Notes: a model not told the origin generated them from the letters alone. A stretch of 48,570 nucleotides of DNA from Gemmatimonadota bacterium (GCA_003562075.1 PWWP01000246.1:1-48570); one strand, 5' to 3'; shown: positions 16,949 through 26,042, counted from the first letter of the stretch. Translations and numbers: made by a program.

Positions 16949-17612
16949 TCAGGAGGCCGGCCTCCCACGTCTTGACTGGGTGTCAGGCAATGACGCGGCT
17001 ATTGACCAGGTTGCGGCCCATCTGGAATCCGGCGGACTGCTGGCCTATCCCACCGAGACGGTCTATGGGCTTGGCGCTCGGGTTTCGCCGGCGGAGGTGA
17101 AGCGGGTACAGGCCCTGAAGGGACGCGATGTCTCCAAGCCATTCCTTCTCCTCATTCCCACTCCCTCGGTCCCTGACCTGGCCTGGACGGACCAGGCTCG
17201 GGCGCTGGCTCAAGCATTTTGGCCCGGACCTCTGACGCTGGTCCTGGACGACCCTGCTGAGGCCTACCCGGCGGGTGTCCGGGGCCCTGGGGGAGGGGTT
17301 GCCATTCGGCTCAGCTCCTCTCCATTTGTGTCAGCTCTTCACAGGGTCTGGCCCCAAGCCCTCCTCTCTACCAGCGCCAACCGAAAAGGGGCGCCCCCGG
17401 CCCGAGATGCCCAGGCCGTGGAGGAGGCTTTTGGACAGGAGGGAGGAGGGGGGGAGGAATCGGGGCTCTGGCTGGTGGATGGAGGGGAGCTTCCAGCGTC
17501 GCCTCCATCCACCATCGTCGACTGTACTGAGCCCCTTGTTCGGATTCTCCGGGAGGGTGCCATCCCTTCCCGAGCAGTGGAAAAATGCCTAAACCTTTCA
17601 GTCCATGATTGA
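16941..17612 (+). CDS. L-threonylcarbamoyladenylate synthase (YrdC/Sua5 family)
   Basis: Makes threonylcarbamoyl-AMP for the t6A modification of tRNAs that read ANN codons. The YrdC fold is recognisable from GGLLAYPTETVYGLGARV, LKGRDVSKPFLLLIP, FWPGPLTLVLDD, GGGVAIRLSS and LLSTSANRKGAPPA. At 223 residues it is the short, TsaC-like form without the Sua5 C-terminal domain. The ATG at 16941 lies two codons after a GTG; either could be used. It overlaps ispD. Confidence 0.93.
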   Translation: MPSQEAGLPRLDWVSGNDAAIDQVAAHLESGGLLAYPTETVYGLGARVSPAEVKRVQALKGRDVSKPFLLLIPTPSVPDLAWTDQARALAQAFWPGPLTLVLDDPAEAYPAGVRGPGGGVAIRLSSSPFVSALHRVWPQALLSTSANRKGAPPARDAQAVEEAFGQEGGGGEESGLWLVDGGELPASPPSTIVDCTEPLVRILREGAIPSRAVEKCLNLSVHD

Positions 17613-17647
17613 ACCGGATGACTTCAACCAGGTGGGTGGCCGGACCG

Positions 17648-18187
17648 ATGGTCCCAGTTGAGAACGAGGAAGATCCAGGGAGGGAGAAGGAAGGCCAGGC
17701 CTTCCGAATCCTCTTCGTATGCACGGGCAACACGTGCAGGAGCCCCATGGCCGAAGCGCTGGCCCGTGAGAAGCTGGCCCAGCGAGGGTGGTCAGGCGTG
17801 GAGGTGCGTTCGGCCGGCGTGGCGGCCATCTCTGGGGGACGCCCCAGCGAGGGAGCGGTCCGGGTAGCCGGCCGCCAGGGGATCGAACTGGCCGAGCATC
17901 GCAGCACGCCCTTGGATGCCCGTCTGGTAGGACAAGCCGACCTCATCCTCACCATGTCGCCCGGACACCTGGAGGCGGTCCATTACCTGGAAGGTGGAGA
18001 TCGGGCTGCCGTCATCACCGGATTTGCCGCCGGTCAGGAGGGGAGGGGAACAGAGGAGCGGGGATCCACGCCCGGGGTGGCCGATCCTTTCGGAGGAGAT
18101 GATGAGGCGTACGAGGCTGCGTTTCGCCAACTGGACGAGCTCCTGGAGGCTGTTCTGGACCGAATCGCGCCAGTGGTGGCTCCATGA
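17648..18187 (+). CDS. low-molecular-weight protein phosphatase, possibly arginine-specific
   Basis: The P-loop VCTGNTCRSPMAEA is the catalytic signature CX5R(S/T), and the acid motif appears as VADPFGGDD near the C terminus. A threonine (Thr29) between the Asn and the second Cys is the residue that marks the protein-arginine phosphatase YwlE, where tyrosine phosphatases usually have Ile. This suggests, but does not prove, phosphoarginine as substrate. The ATG at 17648 has AGGTGGGTGG ahead of it; upstream TTG 17609 and ATG 17618 would add 10-13 residues. It overlaps aroE by four bases. Confidence 0.88.
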   Translation: MVPVENEEDPGREKEGQAFRILFVCTGNTCRSPMAEALAREKLAQRGWSGVEVRSAGVAAISGGRPSEGAVRVAGRQGIELAEHRSTPLDARLVGQADLILTMSPGHLEAVHYLEGGDRAAVITGFAAGQEGRGTEERGSTPGVADPFGGDDEAYEAAFRQLDELLEAVLDRIAPVVAP

Positions 18188-19044
18188 CGGAACGTATCCG
18201 GCCGCCCACCTCCAGTACCCGGGTCTTTGCCCTCCTGGGCGATCCTGTGGCTCATTCCCTCTCCCCGGTTATGCAGAATGCGGCTCTGGAGTCATTGGGG
18301 GAGGATGGAGTGTACGTGGCTCTCCGCTGTAGGGAGGCCCAGCTCAACGGGTTGATCCGGGGCCTGGCTCTGGCCGGAGGCGGAGGGAACGTGACCCTCC
18401 CTCACAAGGAGCGGGCTACAACAGCACTGGACCGTCCCACCGAAGCCGTTCGTCGCACGGGTGCATGCAATACCTTCTGGCTGGAAGATGGTGATGTGCA
18501 CGGCGACAACACTGATGTGGAGGGACTTCGCCGAGCGCTTCACCGCTTGATGGGGGGTGTGCCGGAGGGGGCTTCCGTTCTCCTCCTGGGGGCCGGTGGA
18601 GCTGCCCGGGCCGCGCTGGCGGCCCTCCTGGACGACTCGGTGGCCCGAGTGGATCTATTGAATCGGACGGTGGAGCGGGCCCGTGCCGTGGCTCGGCGCC
18701 TCGGGGGAGACCGAACCCACGTCCTGGACAGTCGGCTTCGCCTTGGCGAGCGAAGCTATGACCTGGTGGTCAACGCTACACGCCTCGGGCTGGGAGAGGG
18801 CGACCCCGTCCCTCTGGAGCTGGGCACGGAGGCGGAGGCCGGGGCTGTTCTGGACCTGGTGTACGGTGTTGGGGAAACACCGCTTGTGACCCGTGCCCGG
18901 GAGTTGGGAATCCCAGCCATGGATGGAGGGGAGATGCTCCTTCAGCAGGGTGCCGTAGCCTTCGAGCGCTGGTGGCAGCAACCCGCCCCGGTGGATGCCA
19001 TGCGTGGGGTGCTTGATCGGATCCGGGACCGGGTGGCCCCCTGA
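18184..19044 (+). CDS. aroE: shikimate dehydrogenase
   Basis: NADPH-dependent reduction of 3-dehydroshikimate in aromatic amino acid synthesis. The 286-residue protein has GDPVAHSLSPVMQNAAL at the N terminus, NVTLPHKERA with the catalytic Lys, ACNTFW and GDNTDVEGLRRAL with the catalytic Asp, then the dinucleotide motif LLLGAGGAARAAL. All active-site residues are present. The start overlaps the phosphatase gene (ATGA), and the stop overlaps comF (TGATG), so the block is translationally coupled. Confidence 0.96.
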   Translation: MTERIRPPTSSTRVFALLGDPVAHSLSPVMQNAALESLGEDGVYVALRCREAQLNGLIRGLALAGGGGNVTLPHKERATTALDRPTEAVRRTGACNTFWLEDGDVHGDNTDVEGLRRALHRLMGGVPEGASVLLLGAGGAARAALAALLDDSVARVDLLNRTVERARAVARRLGGDRTHVLDSRLRLGERSYDLVVNATRLGLGEGDPVPLELGTEAEAGAVLDLVYGVGETPLVTRARELGIPAMDGGEMLLQQGAVAFERWWQQPAPVDAMRGVLDRIRDRVAP

Positions 19045-19805
19045 TGGGCGCGGTCGGTTCGGTCCGGGGGGCCTTCGACCGGATGGTTCATCTCCTCCTA
19101 CCCCCTGCGTGCCACGGATGCCGGTCCCCTCTCACCCCGGGACAGGAACAGGTGTGTCAGCAGTGCCGGACGCTCTTGCGGCCCGGCGGGCATCCCCGAT
19201 GCTCCCGCTGTCATGCTCCCCGGGGGACCGGCGTCCATCCCTCCCGTCCCTGCCCTGAGTGTGTCCATTGGCCTTCGGAGCTGAATCGGGCACGGTGGAG
19301 TTATGTGCTGGCCCCTCCTGCCGACGCCCTGGTTCACGGGCTGAAGTATGACGGATGGCCCGAGCTGGCCGGATTCATGGCTCACCGAATGGCGCGGCTG
19401 GTTCCTCCCCTGAAGCTACCGGAGGAGACGAGGCTGGTCCCGGTCCCCACGACACCGGAGCGTGAGCGGAGTCGGGGCTACAACCAGGCCCATCTGCTGG
19501 CCTGGCCCCTCTCCAGGGAACTGGGGTTTCCTCTTCTCCCGGGCCTTGCCCGTCAGGGTGGAGGAGGGACGCAGGTATCCTTGCAACGGGATGAGCGCAG
19601 AGCTAACGTCGAAGAGGCTTTCCGCCCCGTACCAGGTGCGTCCACTTCTCTGAAGGATCGTGTGGTTCTCCTGGTGGATGACGTTCTCACCACCGGCGCC
19701 ACGGCCAGTGCGGCAGCCAGGGTTCTGGGGGCCATGGGGGCGAGCCACGTCACCCTCCTCGCCTTTGCCCGGACTCTGGATGGTTCCGGGGCGGAAGGGG
19801 GATAA
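19044..19805 (+). CDS. comF: ComF-family phosphoribosyltransferase-like protein
   Basis: A 253-residue protein. The N-terminal part has paired cysteines (CHGC, CQQC, CSRC, CPEC) that form a zinc-ribbon pair, and the C-terminal part is a type I phosphoribosyltransferase with the PRPP loop [18 protein letters not shown]. ComF is needed for DNA uptake during natural transformation in several bacteria; a competence role here is inferred from the family only. It ends the run that began with yicC or earlier. Confidence 0.9.
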   Translation: MGAVGSVRGAFDRMVHLLLPPACHGCRSPLTPGQEQVCQQCRTLLRPGGHPRCSRCHAPRGTGVHPSRPCPECVHWPSELNRARWSYVLAPPADALVHGLKYDGWPELAGFMAHRMARLVPPLKLPEETRLVPVPTTPERERSRGYNQAHLLAWPLSRELGFPLLPGLARQGGGGTQVSLQRDERRANVEEAFRPVPGASTSLKDRVVLLVDDVLTTGATASAAARVLGAMGASHVTLLAFARTLDGSGAEGG

Positions 19806-19926
19806 GGACCACCATCCGGGCTTTCCCGAACGAATCACCCATCCCCTCCTGACGGTGCCTGTCACCGCCGGCCCGGGGAAACCGAGTAGCATTCAGACCA
19901 AATCAACCCGAGGGAGTACTGCTGAT

Positions 19927-20955
19927 ATGTCCATTCGAGTGGGAATCAACGGCTTCGGTCGCATCGGACGCCTCTGCCTCCGTGCCGGGATCGAGTCGGG
20001 ACGGGATGACCTTGAATTCGTCGCCGTCAACGACCTCACTGATGCAGCTACCCTGGCTCACCTCTTCAAATACGATTCGGTCCACGGGGTCTTTCCTGGG
20101 CGCGTGGAGGCCTCGGACGAGGGGATCCAGATCGATGGCCATAGCGTCAAGGTCCTGAGCCAGCCGGACCCGGAGCAGCTTCCCTGGGACGCGCTGGGCG
20201 TGGATGTGGTCGTGGAATCCTCGGGACGCTTCACGAAGAGGGATGACGCGGCCAAGCACCTGGCCGCCGGTGCCCGGAAGGTCCTGATCTCCGCTCCCGG
20301 GAAGCAGGAAGACGTGACGGTGGTCCTGGGCGTGAATGAATCCAGCTACGATCCGGCGAACCACCACGTCGTTTCCAATGCCTCCTGCACCACCAATTGT
20401 CTGGCGCCGGTGGTGAAGGTTCTTCTCGAGCGGTTTGGGTTCGTTCGGGGACTCATGACCACAGTCCATGCCTACACCAACGACCAGTCCACCCTGGATG
20501 CCCCCCACAAGGACCTCCGCCGGGCCAGGGCGGCGGCTCTCTCCATGATCCCCACGACCACTGGGGCCGCCAAGGCCACCTCCCTGGTCCTGCCGGAGGT
20601 GGAAGGAAAGCTGGATGGGATGGCCATCCGGGTTCCGACGCCCAATGTGTCGTTGGTCGACCTGACTGCAGAGCTGGAGCAGGACGTGACCGTGGAGGAG
20701 GTGAATCTGGCTTTTCAGGAGATGGCTCAGGGGCCCATGGCCGGCATTCTGGACGTTTCCCCCCTTCCCCTGGTCTCTGTGGACTTCGTAGGCAACTCAG
20801 CCTCCTCGGTGGTGGACCTCCAGAGCACCTCGGTGGCTGGAGGCCGACTAGTGAAGGTCCTGGCCTGGTACGACAACGAATGGGGGTATTCAAGCCGCGT
20901 GGTGGACATGGTCCGCTACATGGGCGAGCGACTCGATAGCGCGGGCGAGGGCTGA
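19927..20955 (+). CDS. gap: glyceraldehyde-3-phosphate dehydrogenase, type I
   Basis: Oxidises glyceraldehyde 3-phosphate to 1,3-bisphosphoglycerate. The 342-residue protein starts [17 protein letters not shown], has the catalytic cysteine in [13 protein letters not shown], a histidine in [11 protein letters not shown], and the C-terminal [15 protein letters not shown]. The residue after the second nucleotide-binding strand is Asp (VNDLTD), which is compatible with NAD use. The ATG at 19927 has GAGGGAG upstream; a longer frame back to 19660 overlaps comF and has no family match. It is followed four bases later by pgk. Confidence 0.98.
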   Translation: MSIRVGINGFGRIGRLCLRAGIESGRDDLEFVAVNDLTDAATLAHLFKYDSVHGVFPGRVEASDEGIQIDGHSVKVLSQPDPEQLPWDALGVDVVVESSGRFTKRDDAAKHLAAGARKVLISAPGKQEDVTVVLGVNESSYDPANHHVVSNASCTTNCLAPVVKVLLERFGFVRGLMTTVHAYTNDQSTLDAPHKDLRRARAAALSMIPTTTGAAKATSLVLPEVEGKLDGMAIRVPTPNVSLVDLTAELEQDVTVEEVNLAFQEMAQGPMAGILDVSPLPLVSVDFVGNSASSVVDLQSTSVAGGRLVKVLAWYDNEWGYSSRVVDMVRYMGERLDSAGEG

Positions 20956-20959
20956 TACA

Positions 20960-22195
20960 GTGCCCCGTACCCTGAGTCTGGAGGAGTTGGGGAAGGACGA
21001 GCTGAAAGGCGTGCCGGTGATGGTGAGGGTGGATTACAACGTCCCCCTCTCCTCGTCGGGTCAGGTCTCCGACACCACCCGATTGGAGGCGTCCCTCCCC
21101 ACCCTCCGGTACCTGACCCGTCATGGAGCCCGGATGATTCTGGTCTCCCACCTTGGGCGGCCCGACGGTCAGCCGGATCCGAAGGCTTCATTGGGCCCCG
21201 TGGCTCAGGTTCTGGAGGGGCTCCTGGAGACCTCCGTCCCACTGGTTACCGATCCGCTGGACTCACCGGAGCTCCTCCAGCGGGTGGAGGGGATGGAAGA
21301 TGGAGAGGTCATCCTCCTGGAGAACATCCGCTTCCATCCGGGGGAAACGGAGAACGACCCGGAGTTGGTCCGTGCGTTGACGCGGCTTTGTCGGGTCTTC
21401 GTAGGAGATGCTTTCGGGGCGGTTCATCGAGCCCACGCCTCCACTGAAGGCGTGCCCAGGCTCCTGCGTGAGAAGGGGGGGCGAGCTGTGGCGGGCCACC
21501 TGGTCCAGAAGGAGCTCCGGTTTCTCCGAGAGGCGCTGGAAGATCCGGATCGCCCCTTCGTGGCCGTCATGGGAGGTGCCAAGATCTCGGGAAAGATCGA
21601 CCTCATCGAGTCCATCCTCCCCCGAGTGGATCGGCTTCTCATCGGCGGTGCCATGGCCAACACCTTCTTCCAGGCCCTGGGTCTGGAGGTGGGGAAGTCC
21701 CTGGTGGAGCCGGATCGGGTCGAGATGGCGGGCACGTTGCTGGAGAGGGCCGGCGACGCCATCCTCCTCCCTGTGGATTGCGTGGTGGCCGATGAGGTCA
21801 CCTCCGATGCAAAGACGCAGATCCGGGACCGAACTGAAATCCGGCCCCATGATCGGATTGTAGACATCGGTCCCCGGAGCCGAGATGTGTTCGCCAAGGA
21901 GATCGCAGGAGGCCAGACACTTCTGTGGAACGGCCCCATGGGGGTCTTCGAGATGGCCCCCTTTTCCGAGGGAACCATGGCGTTGGCCAGGGCCATGGCC
22001 GAGGCAGCGGATGGAGGGGCTACGGTGGTCGTGGGAGGCGGGGACTCGGCGGCGGCAGCCCAGGTCGCCGGGGTGGCTGCGCGCCTTACCCACATATCCA
22101 CTGGCGGTGGGGCTTCTCTGGACCTTCTGGCCGGGAAGCCACTTCCTGGCGTGGATGCTCTGGAATCCTCAGACAAGAGCCTGGAGGAGGTGTGA
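20960..22195 (+). CDS. pgk: phosphoglycerate kinase
   Basis: Transfers the acyl phosphate of 1,3-bisphosphoglycerate to ADP. A full-length 411-residue enzyme: VRVDYNVPLS at the N terminus, LVSHLGRPDG, GDAFGAVHRAHAST, MGGAKISGKIDLIESI and the nucleotide segment WNGPMGVFE, then GGGDSAAAAQVAG and STGGGASLDLL. The start is the GTG at 20960, four bases after gap. The last base of its TGA is the first base of the tpiA ATG. Confidence 0.97.
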   Translation: MPRTLSLEELGKDELKGVPVMVRVDYNVPLSSSGQVSDTTRLEASLPTLRYLTRHGARMILVSHLGRPDGQPDPKASLGPVAQVLEGLLETSVPLVTDPLDSPELLQRVEGMEDGEVILLENIRFHPGETENDPELVRALTRLCRVFVGDAFGAVHRAHASTEGVPRLLREKGGRAVAGHLVQKELRFLREALEDPDRPFVAVMGGAKISGKIDLIESILPRVDRLLIGGAMANTFFQALGLEVGKSLVEPDRVEMAGTLLERAGDAILLPVDCVVADEVTSDAKTQIRDRTEIRPHDRIVDIGPRSRDVFAKEIAGGQTLLWNGPMGVFEMAPFSEGTMALARAMAEAADGGATVVVGGGDSAAAAQVAGVAARLTHISTGGGASLDLLAGKPLPGVDALESSDKSLEEV

Positions 22196-22974
22196 TGGGA
22201 CGGACCGTCGTCGCAGGAAACTGGAAGATGAATCATGGCCCCAGAGATGCGGAGGCCTTCGCCCGGGCGTTGCGGCTACCCCATAATCCGGAGCTGGAGG
22301 TGATCCTCTTTCCACCCGCGCTTTCCCTTTCTGCCCTTGAACAGGCTCTTGCGGAGCGGGACTTTTCCGTGTCCCTTCGCCTGGGAGTCCAGAACATCCA
22401 CTGGGAAGAGTCCGGAGCCTTCACTGGTGAGCAAAGTGCGCCCATGGTGGCTCAGACTGGTGCCACCCATGTCCTGGTGGGACACTCGGAGCGACGTCAG
22501 ATCTTCGGCGAGACCGACGACGATACGCGCCGGAAGCTGGCTGTTGCGGCAGCGGTCGGATTGATTCCCGTCCTTTGCGTCGGCGAAACGCTGGAGGAGC
22601 GGGAGGGAGGGCGTCTCGAGGAGGTCCTGCGTCGGCAGGTTGAAGGGGCTCTCGACTCTGCGTCGACCCGGGAGGCCCTCTCTGAAAATGGAGGCTTCCT
22701 CTTGGCGTACGAACCGGTGTGGGCCATCGGAACCGGTGAGACAGCCACACCCGATGACGCGTCCCATGCCCATGGTCTTCTCCGGAAGATGCTTCAGGAT
22801 CGACTGGGCTCGGACTCCGTGGACCCACGCCGGGTTCCCATCCTCTATGGTGGTTCGGTGAAGCCCGGAAATGCCGCCGAACTCCTGGAGGGCGCCGATG
22901 TGGATGGCGTCCTGGTGGGTGGCGCTTCCCTGGAGCCGGATTCCTTCCAGCGGATTGCAGAAGCGGCCGGCTGA
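22195..22974 (+). CDS. tpiA: triosephosphate isomerase
   Basis: Interconverts dihydroxyacetone phosphate and glyceraldehyde 3-phosphate. A 259-residue TIM barrel with the catalytic Lys in NWKMN, His in VLVGHSERRQIFGE, Glu in AYEPVWAIGTGETA and the phosphate-binding YGGSVKPGNA. The ATG at 22195 overlaps the pgk stop by one base, giving the usual length. An open frame continues upstream to 21925, but it only shadows pgk. The gene is followed by a 502-base non-coding region that holds the structured repeat element. Confidence 0.97.
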   Translation: MGRTVVAGNWKMNHGPRDAEAFARALRLPHNPELEVILFPPALSLSALEQALAERDFSVSLRLGVQNIHWEESGAFTGEQSAPMVAQTGATHVLVGHSERRQIFGETDDDTRRKLAVAAAVGLIPVLCVGETLEEREGGRLEEVLRRQVEGALDSASTREALSENGGFLLAYEPVWAIGTGETATPDDASHAHGLLRKMLQDRLGSDSVDPRRVPILYGGSVKPGNAAELLEGADVDGVLVGGASLEPDSFQRIAEAAG

Positions 22975-23015
22975 CTCGAACGAGTTCAGGGAGCTTCGGT
23001 CCCAGAGAGGACCAT

Positions 23016-23336
23016 TAGAAGGCTGTTGAAGCGGTAGAGGCGTCACCGGGAAGGGGTCCAGAAGGCCGTTGAAGAAGTACAGGGACCACCGCGACGGGGT
23101 CTTGCGAGTCTGGGTCGAGGCGGGTTGCTGAAGGCGATGCGGTAGCATCGGTAAAGCGGCCCAACGAAGATCCGGGGGCACACCCCCCCTTCCCCCTTCG
23201 GGTTGGGCCGGCAGGGAGCCCCCTCGGTCGTTGGCTCCCCTCGACGTAGCTTTCGCTATGCCTCCGGGTCGCCGCCTACGATGGAGCTGTCTGGCGTTCC
23301 CAACGGTGGCACCTCTGCTTCTTCAACAGCCTTCTA
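23016..23336. repeat. 321-bp structured element with terminal inverted repeats (MITE-like)
   Basis: TAGAAGGCTGTTGAAG at 23016-23031 is repeated exactly, inverted, at 23321-23336. The similarity extends to 32 bases at each end with 27 matches. The core holds an internal variant of the end motif (23060-23074) and several perfect stems: 23136-23140/23145-23149, 23158-23165/23202-23209 and 23214-23220/23233-23239. No coding frame is convincing. A TA at each outer edge could be a target duplication, as with mariner/IS630-type elements. Parts recur at 27540-27630 and 38409-38468. This covers most of the non-coding gap 22975-23476. Confidence 0.75.
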
Positions 23337-23410
23337 GGTGTGAATCAGCGACTCGAATCAGGACGGACGTCTTTTCTTCAAGACTACGGGACTGTGGCTT
23401 ACCCCGTTGA

Positions 23411-23444
23411 CAGCAGGAGGATTGTGGGTGAGTTTTTCCTGCTG
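23411..23444 (+). promoter_or_regulatory. hairpin in the secG leader
   Basis: CAGCAGGA (23411-23418) pairs exactly with TCCTGCTG (23437-23444); the second arm ends 32 bases before the secG ATG. Apart from this hairpin and the repeat element, the gap 22975-23476 shows no other clear feature. Confidence 0.4.
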
Positions 23445-23476
23445 ACCCGGAACACCCAAATGCGGTCTGGCTCTTC

Positions 23477-23857
23477 ATGTACGGCATCTTTCTGACATTG
23501 CTCGTTCTGGACGGGATCTTCCTGACCACCATCATCCTCCTTCAGGCAGGGAAGGGAGGAGGCCTGGCGGCCATGGGTGGAGGTGTCACGTCCACGGAAG
23601 GGGTTCTGGGAGGGCGGCAAGCAGCCACCTTCCTGGTCCGGGCCACATGGGCCGGCGGAGCTCTCTTCATGGTTCTGGCCCTCATCCTGGCCATCCTGTC
23701 TTCTCGGACTCATCAGCCCGGTTCAATCCTGCAGCAGGACTTGCAGCAGGTTCCGACCCAACCGGCTCCTGTGGTCCCAGGGGGCGACGCTGCGCCAGGA
23801 GAGGGCGCTCCGCCCGTGCCGGGTGGAGCCGAGGGCGGCGATCCGGGCCAGCCCTGA
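23477..23857 (+). CDS. secG: preprotein translocase subunit SecG
   Basis: A 126-residue inner-membrane protein of the SecYEG channel. Two hydrophobic segments (about residues 2-22 and 53-76) flank the conserved cytosolic loop LLQAGKGGGLAAMGGG, which is diagnostic for SecG. A Pro/Gln/Gly-rich C-terminal tail of about 45 residues is longer than in E. coli. secG after tpiA is a common bacterial arrangement. The E1alpha-like gene starts 62 bases later. Confidence 0.93.
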   Translation: MYGIFLTLLVLDGIFLTTIILLQAGKGGGLAAMGGGVTSTEGVLGGRQAATFLVRATWAGGALFMVLALILAILSSRTHQPGSILQQDLQQVPTQPAPVVPGGDAAPGEGAPPVPGGAEGGDPGQP

Positions 23858-23918
23858 TGGCCAGGGAGCGGCCTGAACTGGATACTGCTCCCGGGCTTGG
23901 CTCGGCGATCCGGGTGTC

Positions 23919-24989
23919 GTGACGCCGGATTCCCATCCTCCTGAGCCCCGGTCCCGGCCATCAGACGATGGTCGGGAGTCGGTCCCCCGTAGTCTCTCAG
24001 AATTCTATCGAACGGCCCTTCTCGGTCGAGCGGTCCATCAGAAGGTCCGAAGTTGGATGGACGGCCAGGAATGGCCCGTCCCCCCCCGGCTTCGACTGCC
24101 AGTTGACCCGGGTCTCCCCGAGCTTGCTGCCACTCTGGCCCTCCGGCGTCGCTCCGATGGGACAGGTGACTTTCTTGGGCCCGACTCCACACGCCTGGTC
24201 CCACTTCTGGCCATGGGTGTGCCTCCTCATCAGCTCCTCCAGGCCCTCATGGGTCGAGCCTTCCCGGTCGCTTCCAGGCGTTCCGGGTACGTGGCCACTT
24301 CTTCTGTTCTGACGTCGGGGGTCCTGGAGCCCGTCCCGCTGCCAGGGGGGATGGTGCAGGTCATGGCGGGAGTGACTGTGGCAGCCCAGATGCAAGGAAC
24401 GCAGCGGGTTGGATTGACCCTCTCTTCTCCCGGGAGTCCTTCCACAGGTGCTTGGCATGAGGGGCTCAACATGGCCGCCGTTCGACGTGCCCCCCTGGTG
24501 GTCGTTTGCCACGCACCGGTCGGGGTGGGGCCATCCCGGGAGACTCGCTTGGAAACTCTGCTGGATCTCTGTCCCGGGTATGGTATCCGCGGATGGGAAG
24601 CGGCCTTGGACGATCCGGAAGGGATCCTCCAGACCTCAAGGGAGGCGGTGGCGGCGGCCCGTGCAGAAGGCGGCGTTCAACTTCTGGAGCTCCGGGGTGA
24701 GCCGTTGAGTACCGATGAGCGCGTGGCTGCCCTCCTGGAAGGAGTACGAACCCGGCTGCTGGAGCACGCCGAAGTCGAAAAGGAAGAGTTGCAGGGTTGG
24801 GAGGCATCGATTCCTGACGAGGTGGAAGATGCCTGGGACCGGGCGGTGGCTGAACAATCGGGAGTCCCGCCAGAAGCCGATGCAACCTACCAGGTCGAAG
24901 GTGTTTCCGGGTTGTCCGGTCGCCTCCCCTCCCTCCCAGATCGACCTTCGTCCCAGATACCATTTTCCGTCAACCCGGAGGGCCGGTGA
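23919..24989 (+). CDS. degenerate 2-oxoacid dehydrogenase E1 alpha-like subunit
   Basis: A 356-residue protein that aligns by eye with the E1 alpha subunit of branched-chain or pyruvate dehydrogenases: STGAWHEGLNMAA matches STGDFHEGLNFAA of active enzymes. The thiamine-diphosphate motif is lost: GDG is S170-P171-G172, and the downstream Asn (VCENN type) is C197-H198-A199-P200. The later phosphorylation-loop region is also unrecognisable. It overlaps the intact E1 beta gene by four bases, so it is co-translated with it and probably still pairs with it. It starts at GTG 23919. Catalysis by this subunit is doubtful; a structural or regulatory role, or compensation by another alpha subunit, is inferred. 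Confidence 0.75.
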   Translation: MTPDSHPPEPRSRPSDDGRESVPRSLSEFYRTALLGRAVHQKVRSWMDGQEWPVPPRLRLPVDPGLPELAATLALRRRSDGTGDFLGPDSTRLVPLLAMGVPPHQLLQALMGRAFPVASRRSGYVATSSVLTSGVLEPVPLPGGMVQVMAGVTVAAQMQGTQRVGLTLSSPGSPSTGAWHEGLNMAAVRRAPLVVVCHAPVGVGPSRETRLETLLDLCPGYGIRGWEAALDDPEGILQTSREAVAAARAEGGVQLLELRGEPLSTDERVAALLEGVRTRLLEHAEVEKEELQGWEASIPDEVEDAWDRAVAEQSGVPPEADATYQVEGVSGLSGRLPSLPDRPSSQIPFSVNPEGR

Positions 24990-26026
24990 CGAACGCCGAC
25001 GGGATTCAGGATTGGCCTGAACAGGTCAGGGGAACCCGGACCCGAAAGCCGGTGACCTTGCTGGAAGCCATTGCCGAGGCCCTCTGGGAGGAGATGCTCC
25101 GGGAGGAAGGGGTCTTTCTCCTGGGAGAGGACATCGGGGTCTATGGCGGAGCCTTCAAGGTCACCCGGGGTTTTCTGGACCACTTCGGAAAGGACCGGGT
25201 GGTGGATACCCCCATTTCCGAGGCCGGCTTCACTGGATTGGCGGCAGGCGCTGCCCACATGGGATTGCGACCGGTGGTCGAGATGCAGTTCATGGACTTC
25301 ATCTCTCCTGCCTACGACATCATCACCAATTACATTGCCACATCGGAATATCGGGGCAGTGGTCCTCAGCCCCTGGTCATCAGGGGGCCAGTGGGAGGTG
25401 GGAATCGGGGTGGACCTTTCCACTCCCAGAATGTGGAGATGGCCTTCTTCCACACCCCGGGCCTGAAGATCGTCTATCCGTCCACGCCACGGGACGCCAA
25501 GGGCCTCTTGAAGGCGGCCATCCGTCACGACGGGCCCGTGATCTTCGAAGAGCACAAGGGACTGTATCGAGCGCCCCATCTGCGGGAGTTGCTTCCCGAG
25601 GAAGATCTGGTCATTCCAATGGGGAAGGCCCGAACGGTCCAGGAAGGGACCGATGTGACGGTGGTGACCTATGGCCTGATGGTCCATCGGACCCTGGAGG
25701 CTGCTCATGCGCTGGCGGCGGACCAGGGGGTTTCCGTGGAGATTATCGACCTCCGGACGCTCCTTCCGTTGGATGACGAAGCCATCGTGGAATCGGTGAA
25801 GAAGACCGGAAAGTTGCTGGTGGTCCATGAGGACACCCGCACCGGTGGAATCGCCGGTGAAATCGCCATGCGGGTGAATGAACAGGCCTTCGAGTGGCTC
25901 GACGGTCCCATCTTGAGGGTGACGGCCATCGATGCCCCGGTCCCCTACGCTGGAGCGTTGGAGGACTACTTCCTTCCCGGCGTTCGGGACATCGAGGAAG
26001 CTGTCCGTTACCTTGCCAAGTACTGA
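24986..26026 (+). CDS. 2-oxoacid dehydrogenase E1 component, beta subunit
   Basis: A 346-residue transketolase-like subunit that forms the second half of the thiamine-diphosphate site and docks to E2. The cofactor-activating Glu is present in FLLGEDIGVYGGAF, with DTPISEAGFTGLAAGAA, EMQFMDFISPAYD and GGGNRGGPFHSQ as further family segments. The C-terminal domain has VVTYGLMVHRTLEAA and VSVEIIDLRTLLPLD. The GTG at 24986 overlaps the E1alpha-like gene. Pyruvate and branched-chain 2-oxoacid substrates cannot be separated from sequence alone. Confidence 0.95.
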   Translation: MTNADGIQDWPEQVRGTRTRKPVTLLEAIAEALWEEMLREEGVFLLGEDIGVYGGAFKVTRGFLDHFGKDRVVDTPISEAGFTGLAAGAAHMGLRPVVEMQFMDFISPAYDIITNYIATSEYRGSGPQPLVIRGPVGGGNRGGPFHSQNVEMAFFHTPGLKIVYPSTPRDAKGLLKAAIRHDGPVIFEEHKGLYRAPHLRELLPEEDLVIPMGKARTVQEGTDVTVVTYGLMVHRTLEAAHALAADQGVSVEIIDLRTLLPLDDEAIVESVKKTGKLLVVHEDTRTGGIAGEIAMRVNEQAFEWLDGPILRVTAIDAPVPYAGALEDYFLPGVRDIEEAVRYLAKY

Positions 26027-26042
26027 ACACATCTTAAACTCA

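Noticed and set aside
23086-23300. Possible small protein or tRNA inside the 321-bp element
   Set aside because: No start with a ribosome site and sensible composition, and no cloverleaf with a TTC-loop and CCA-end could be built.
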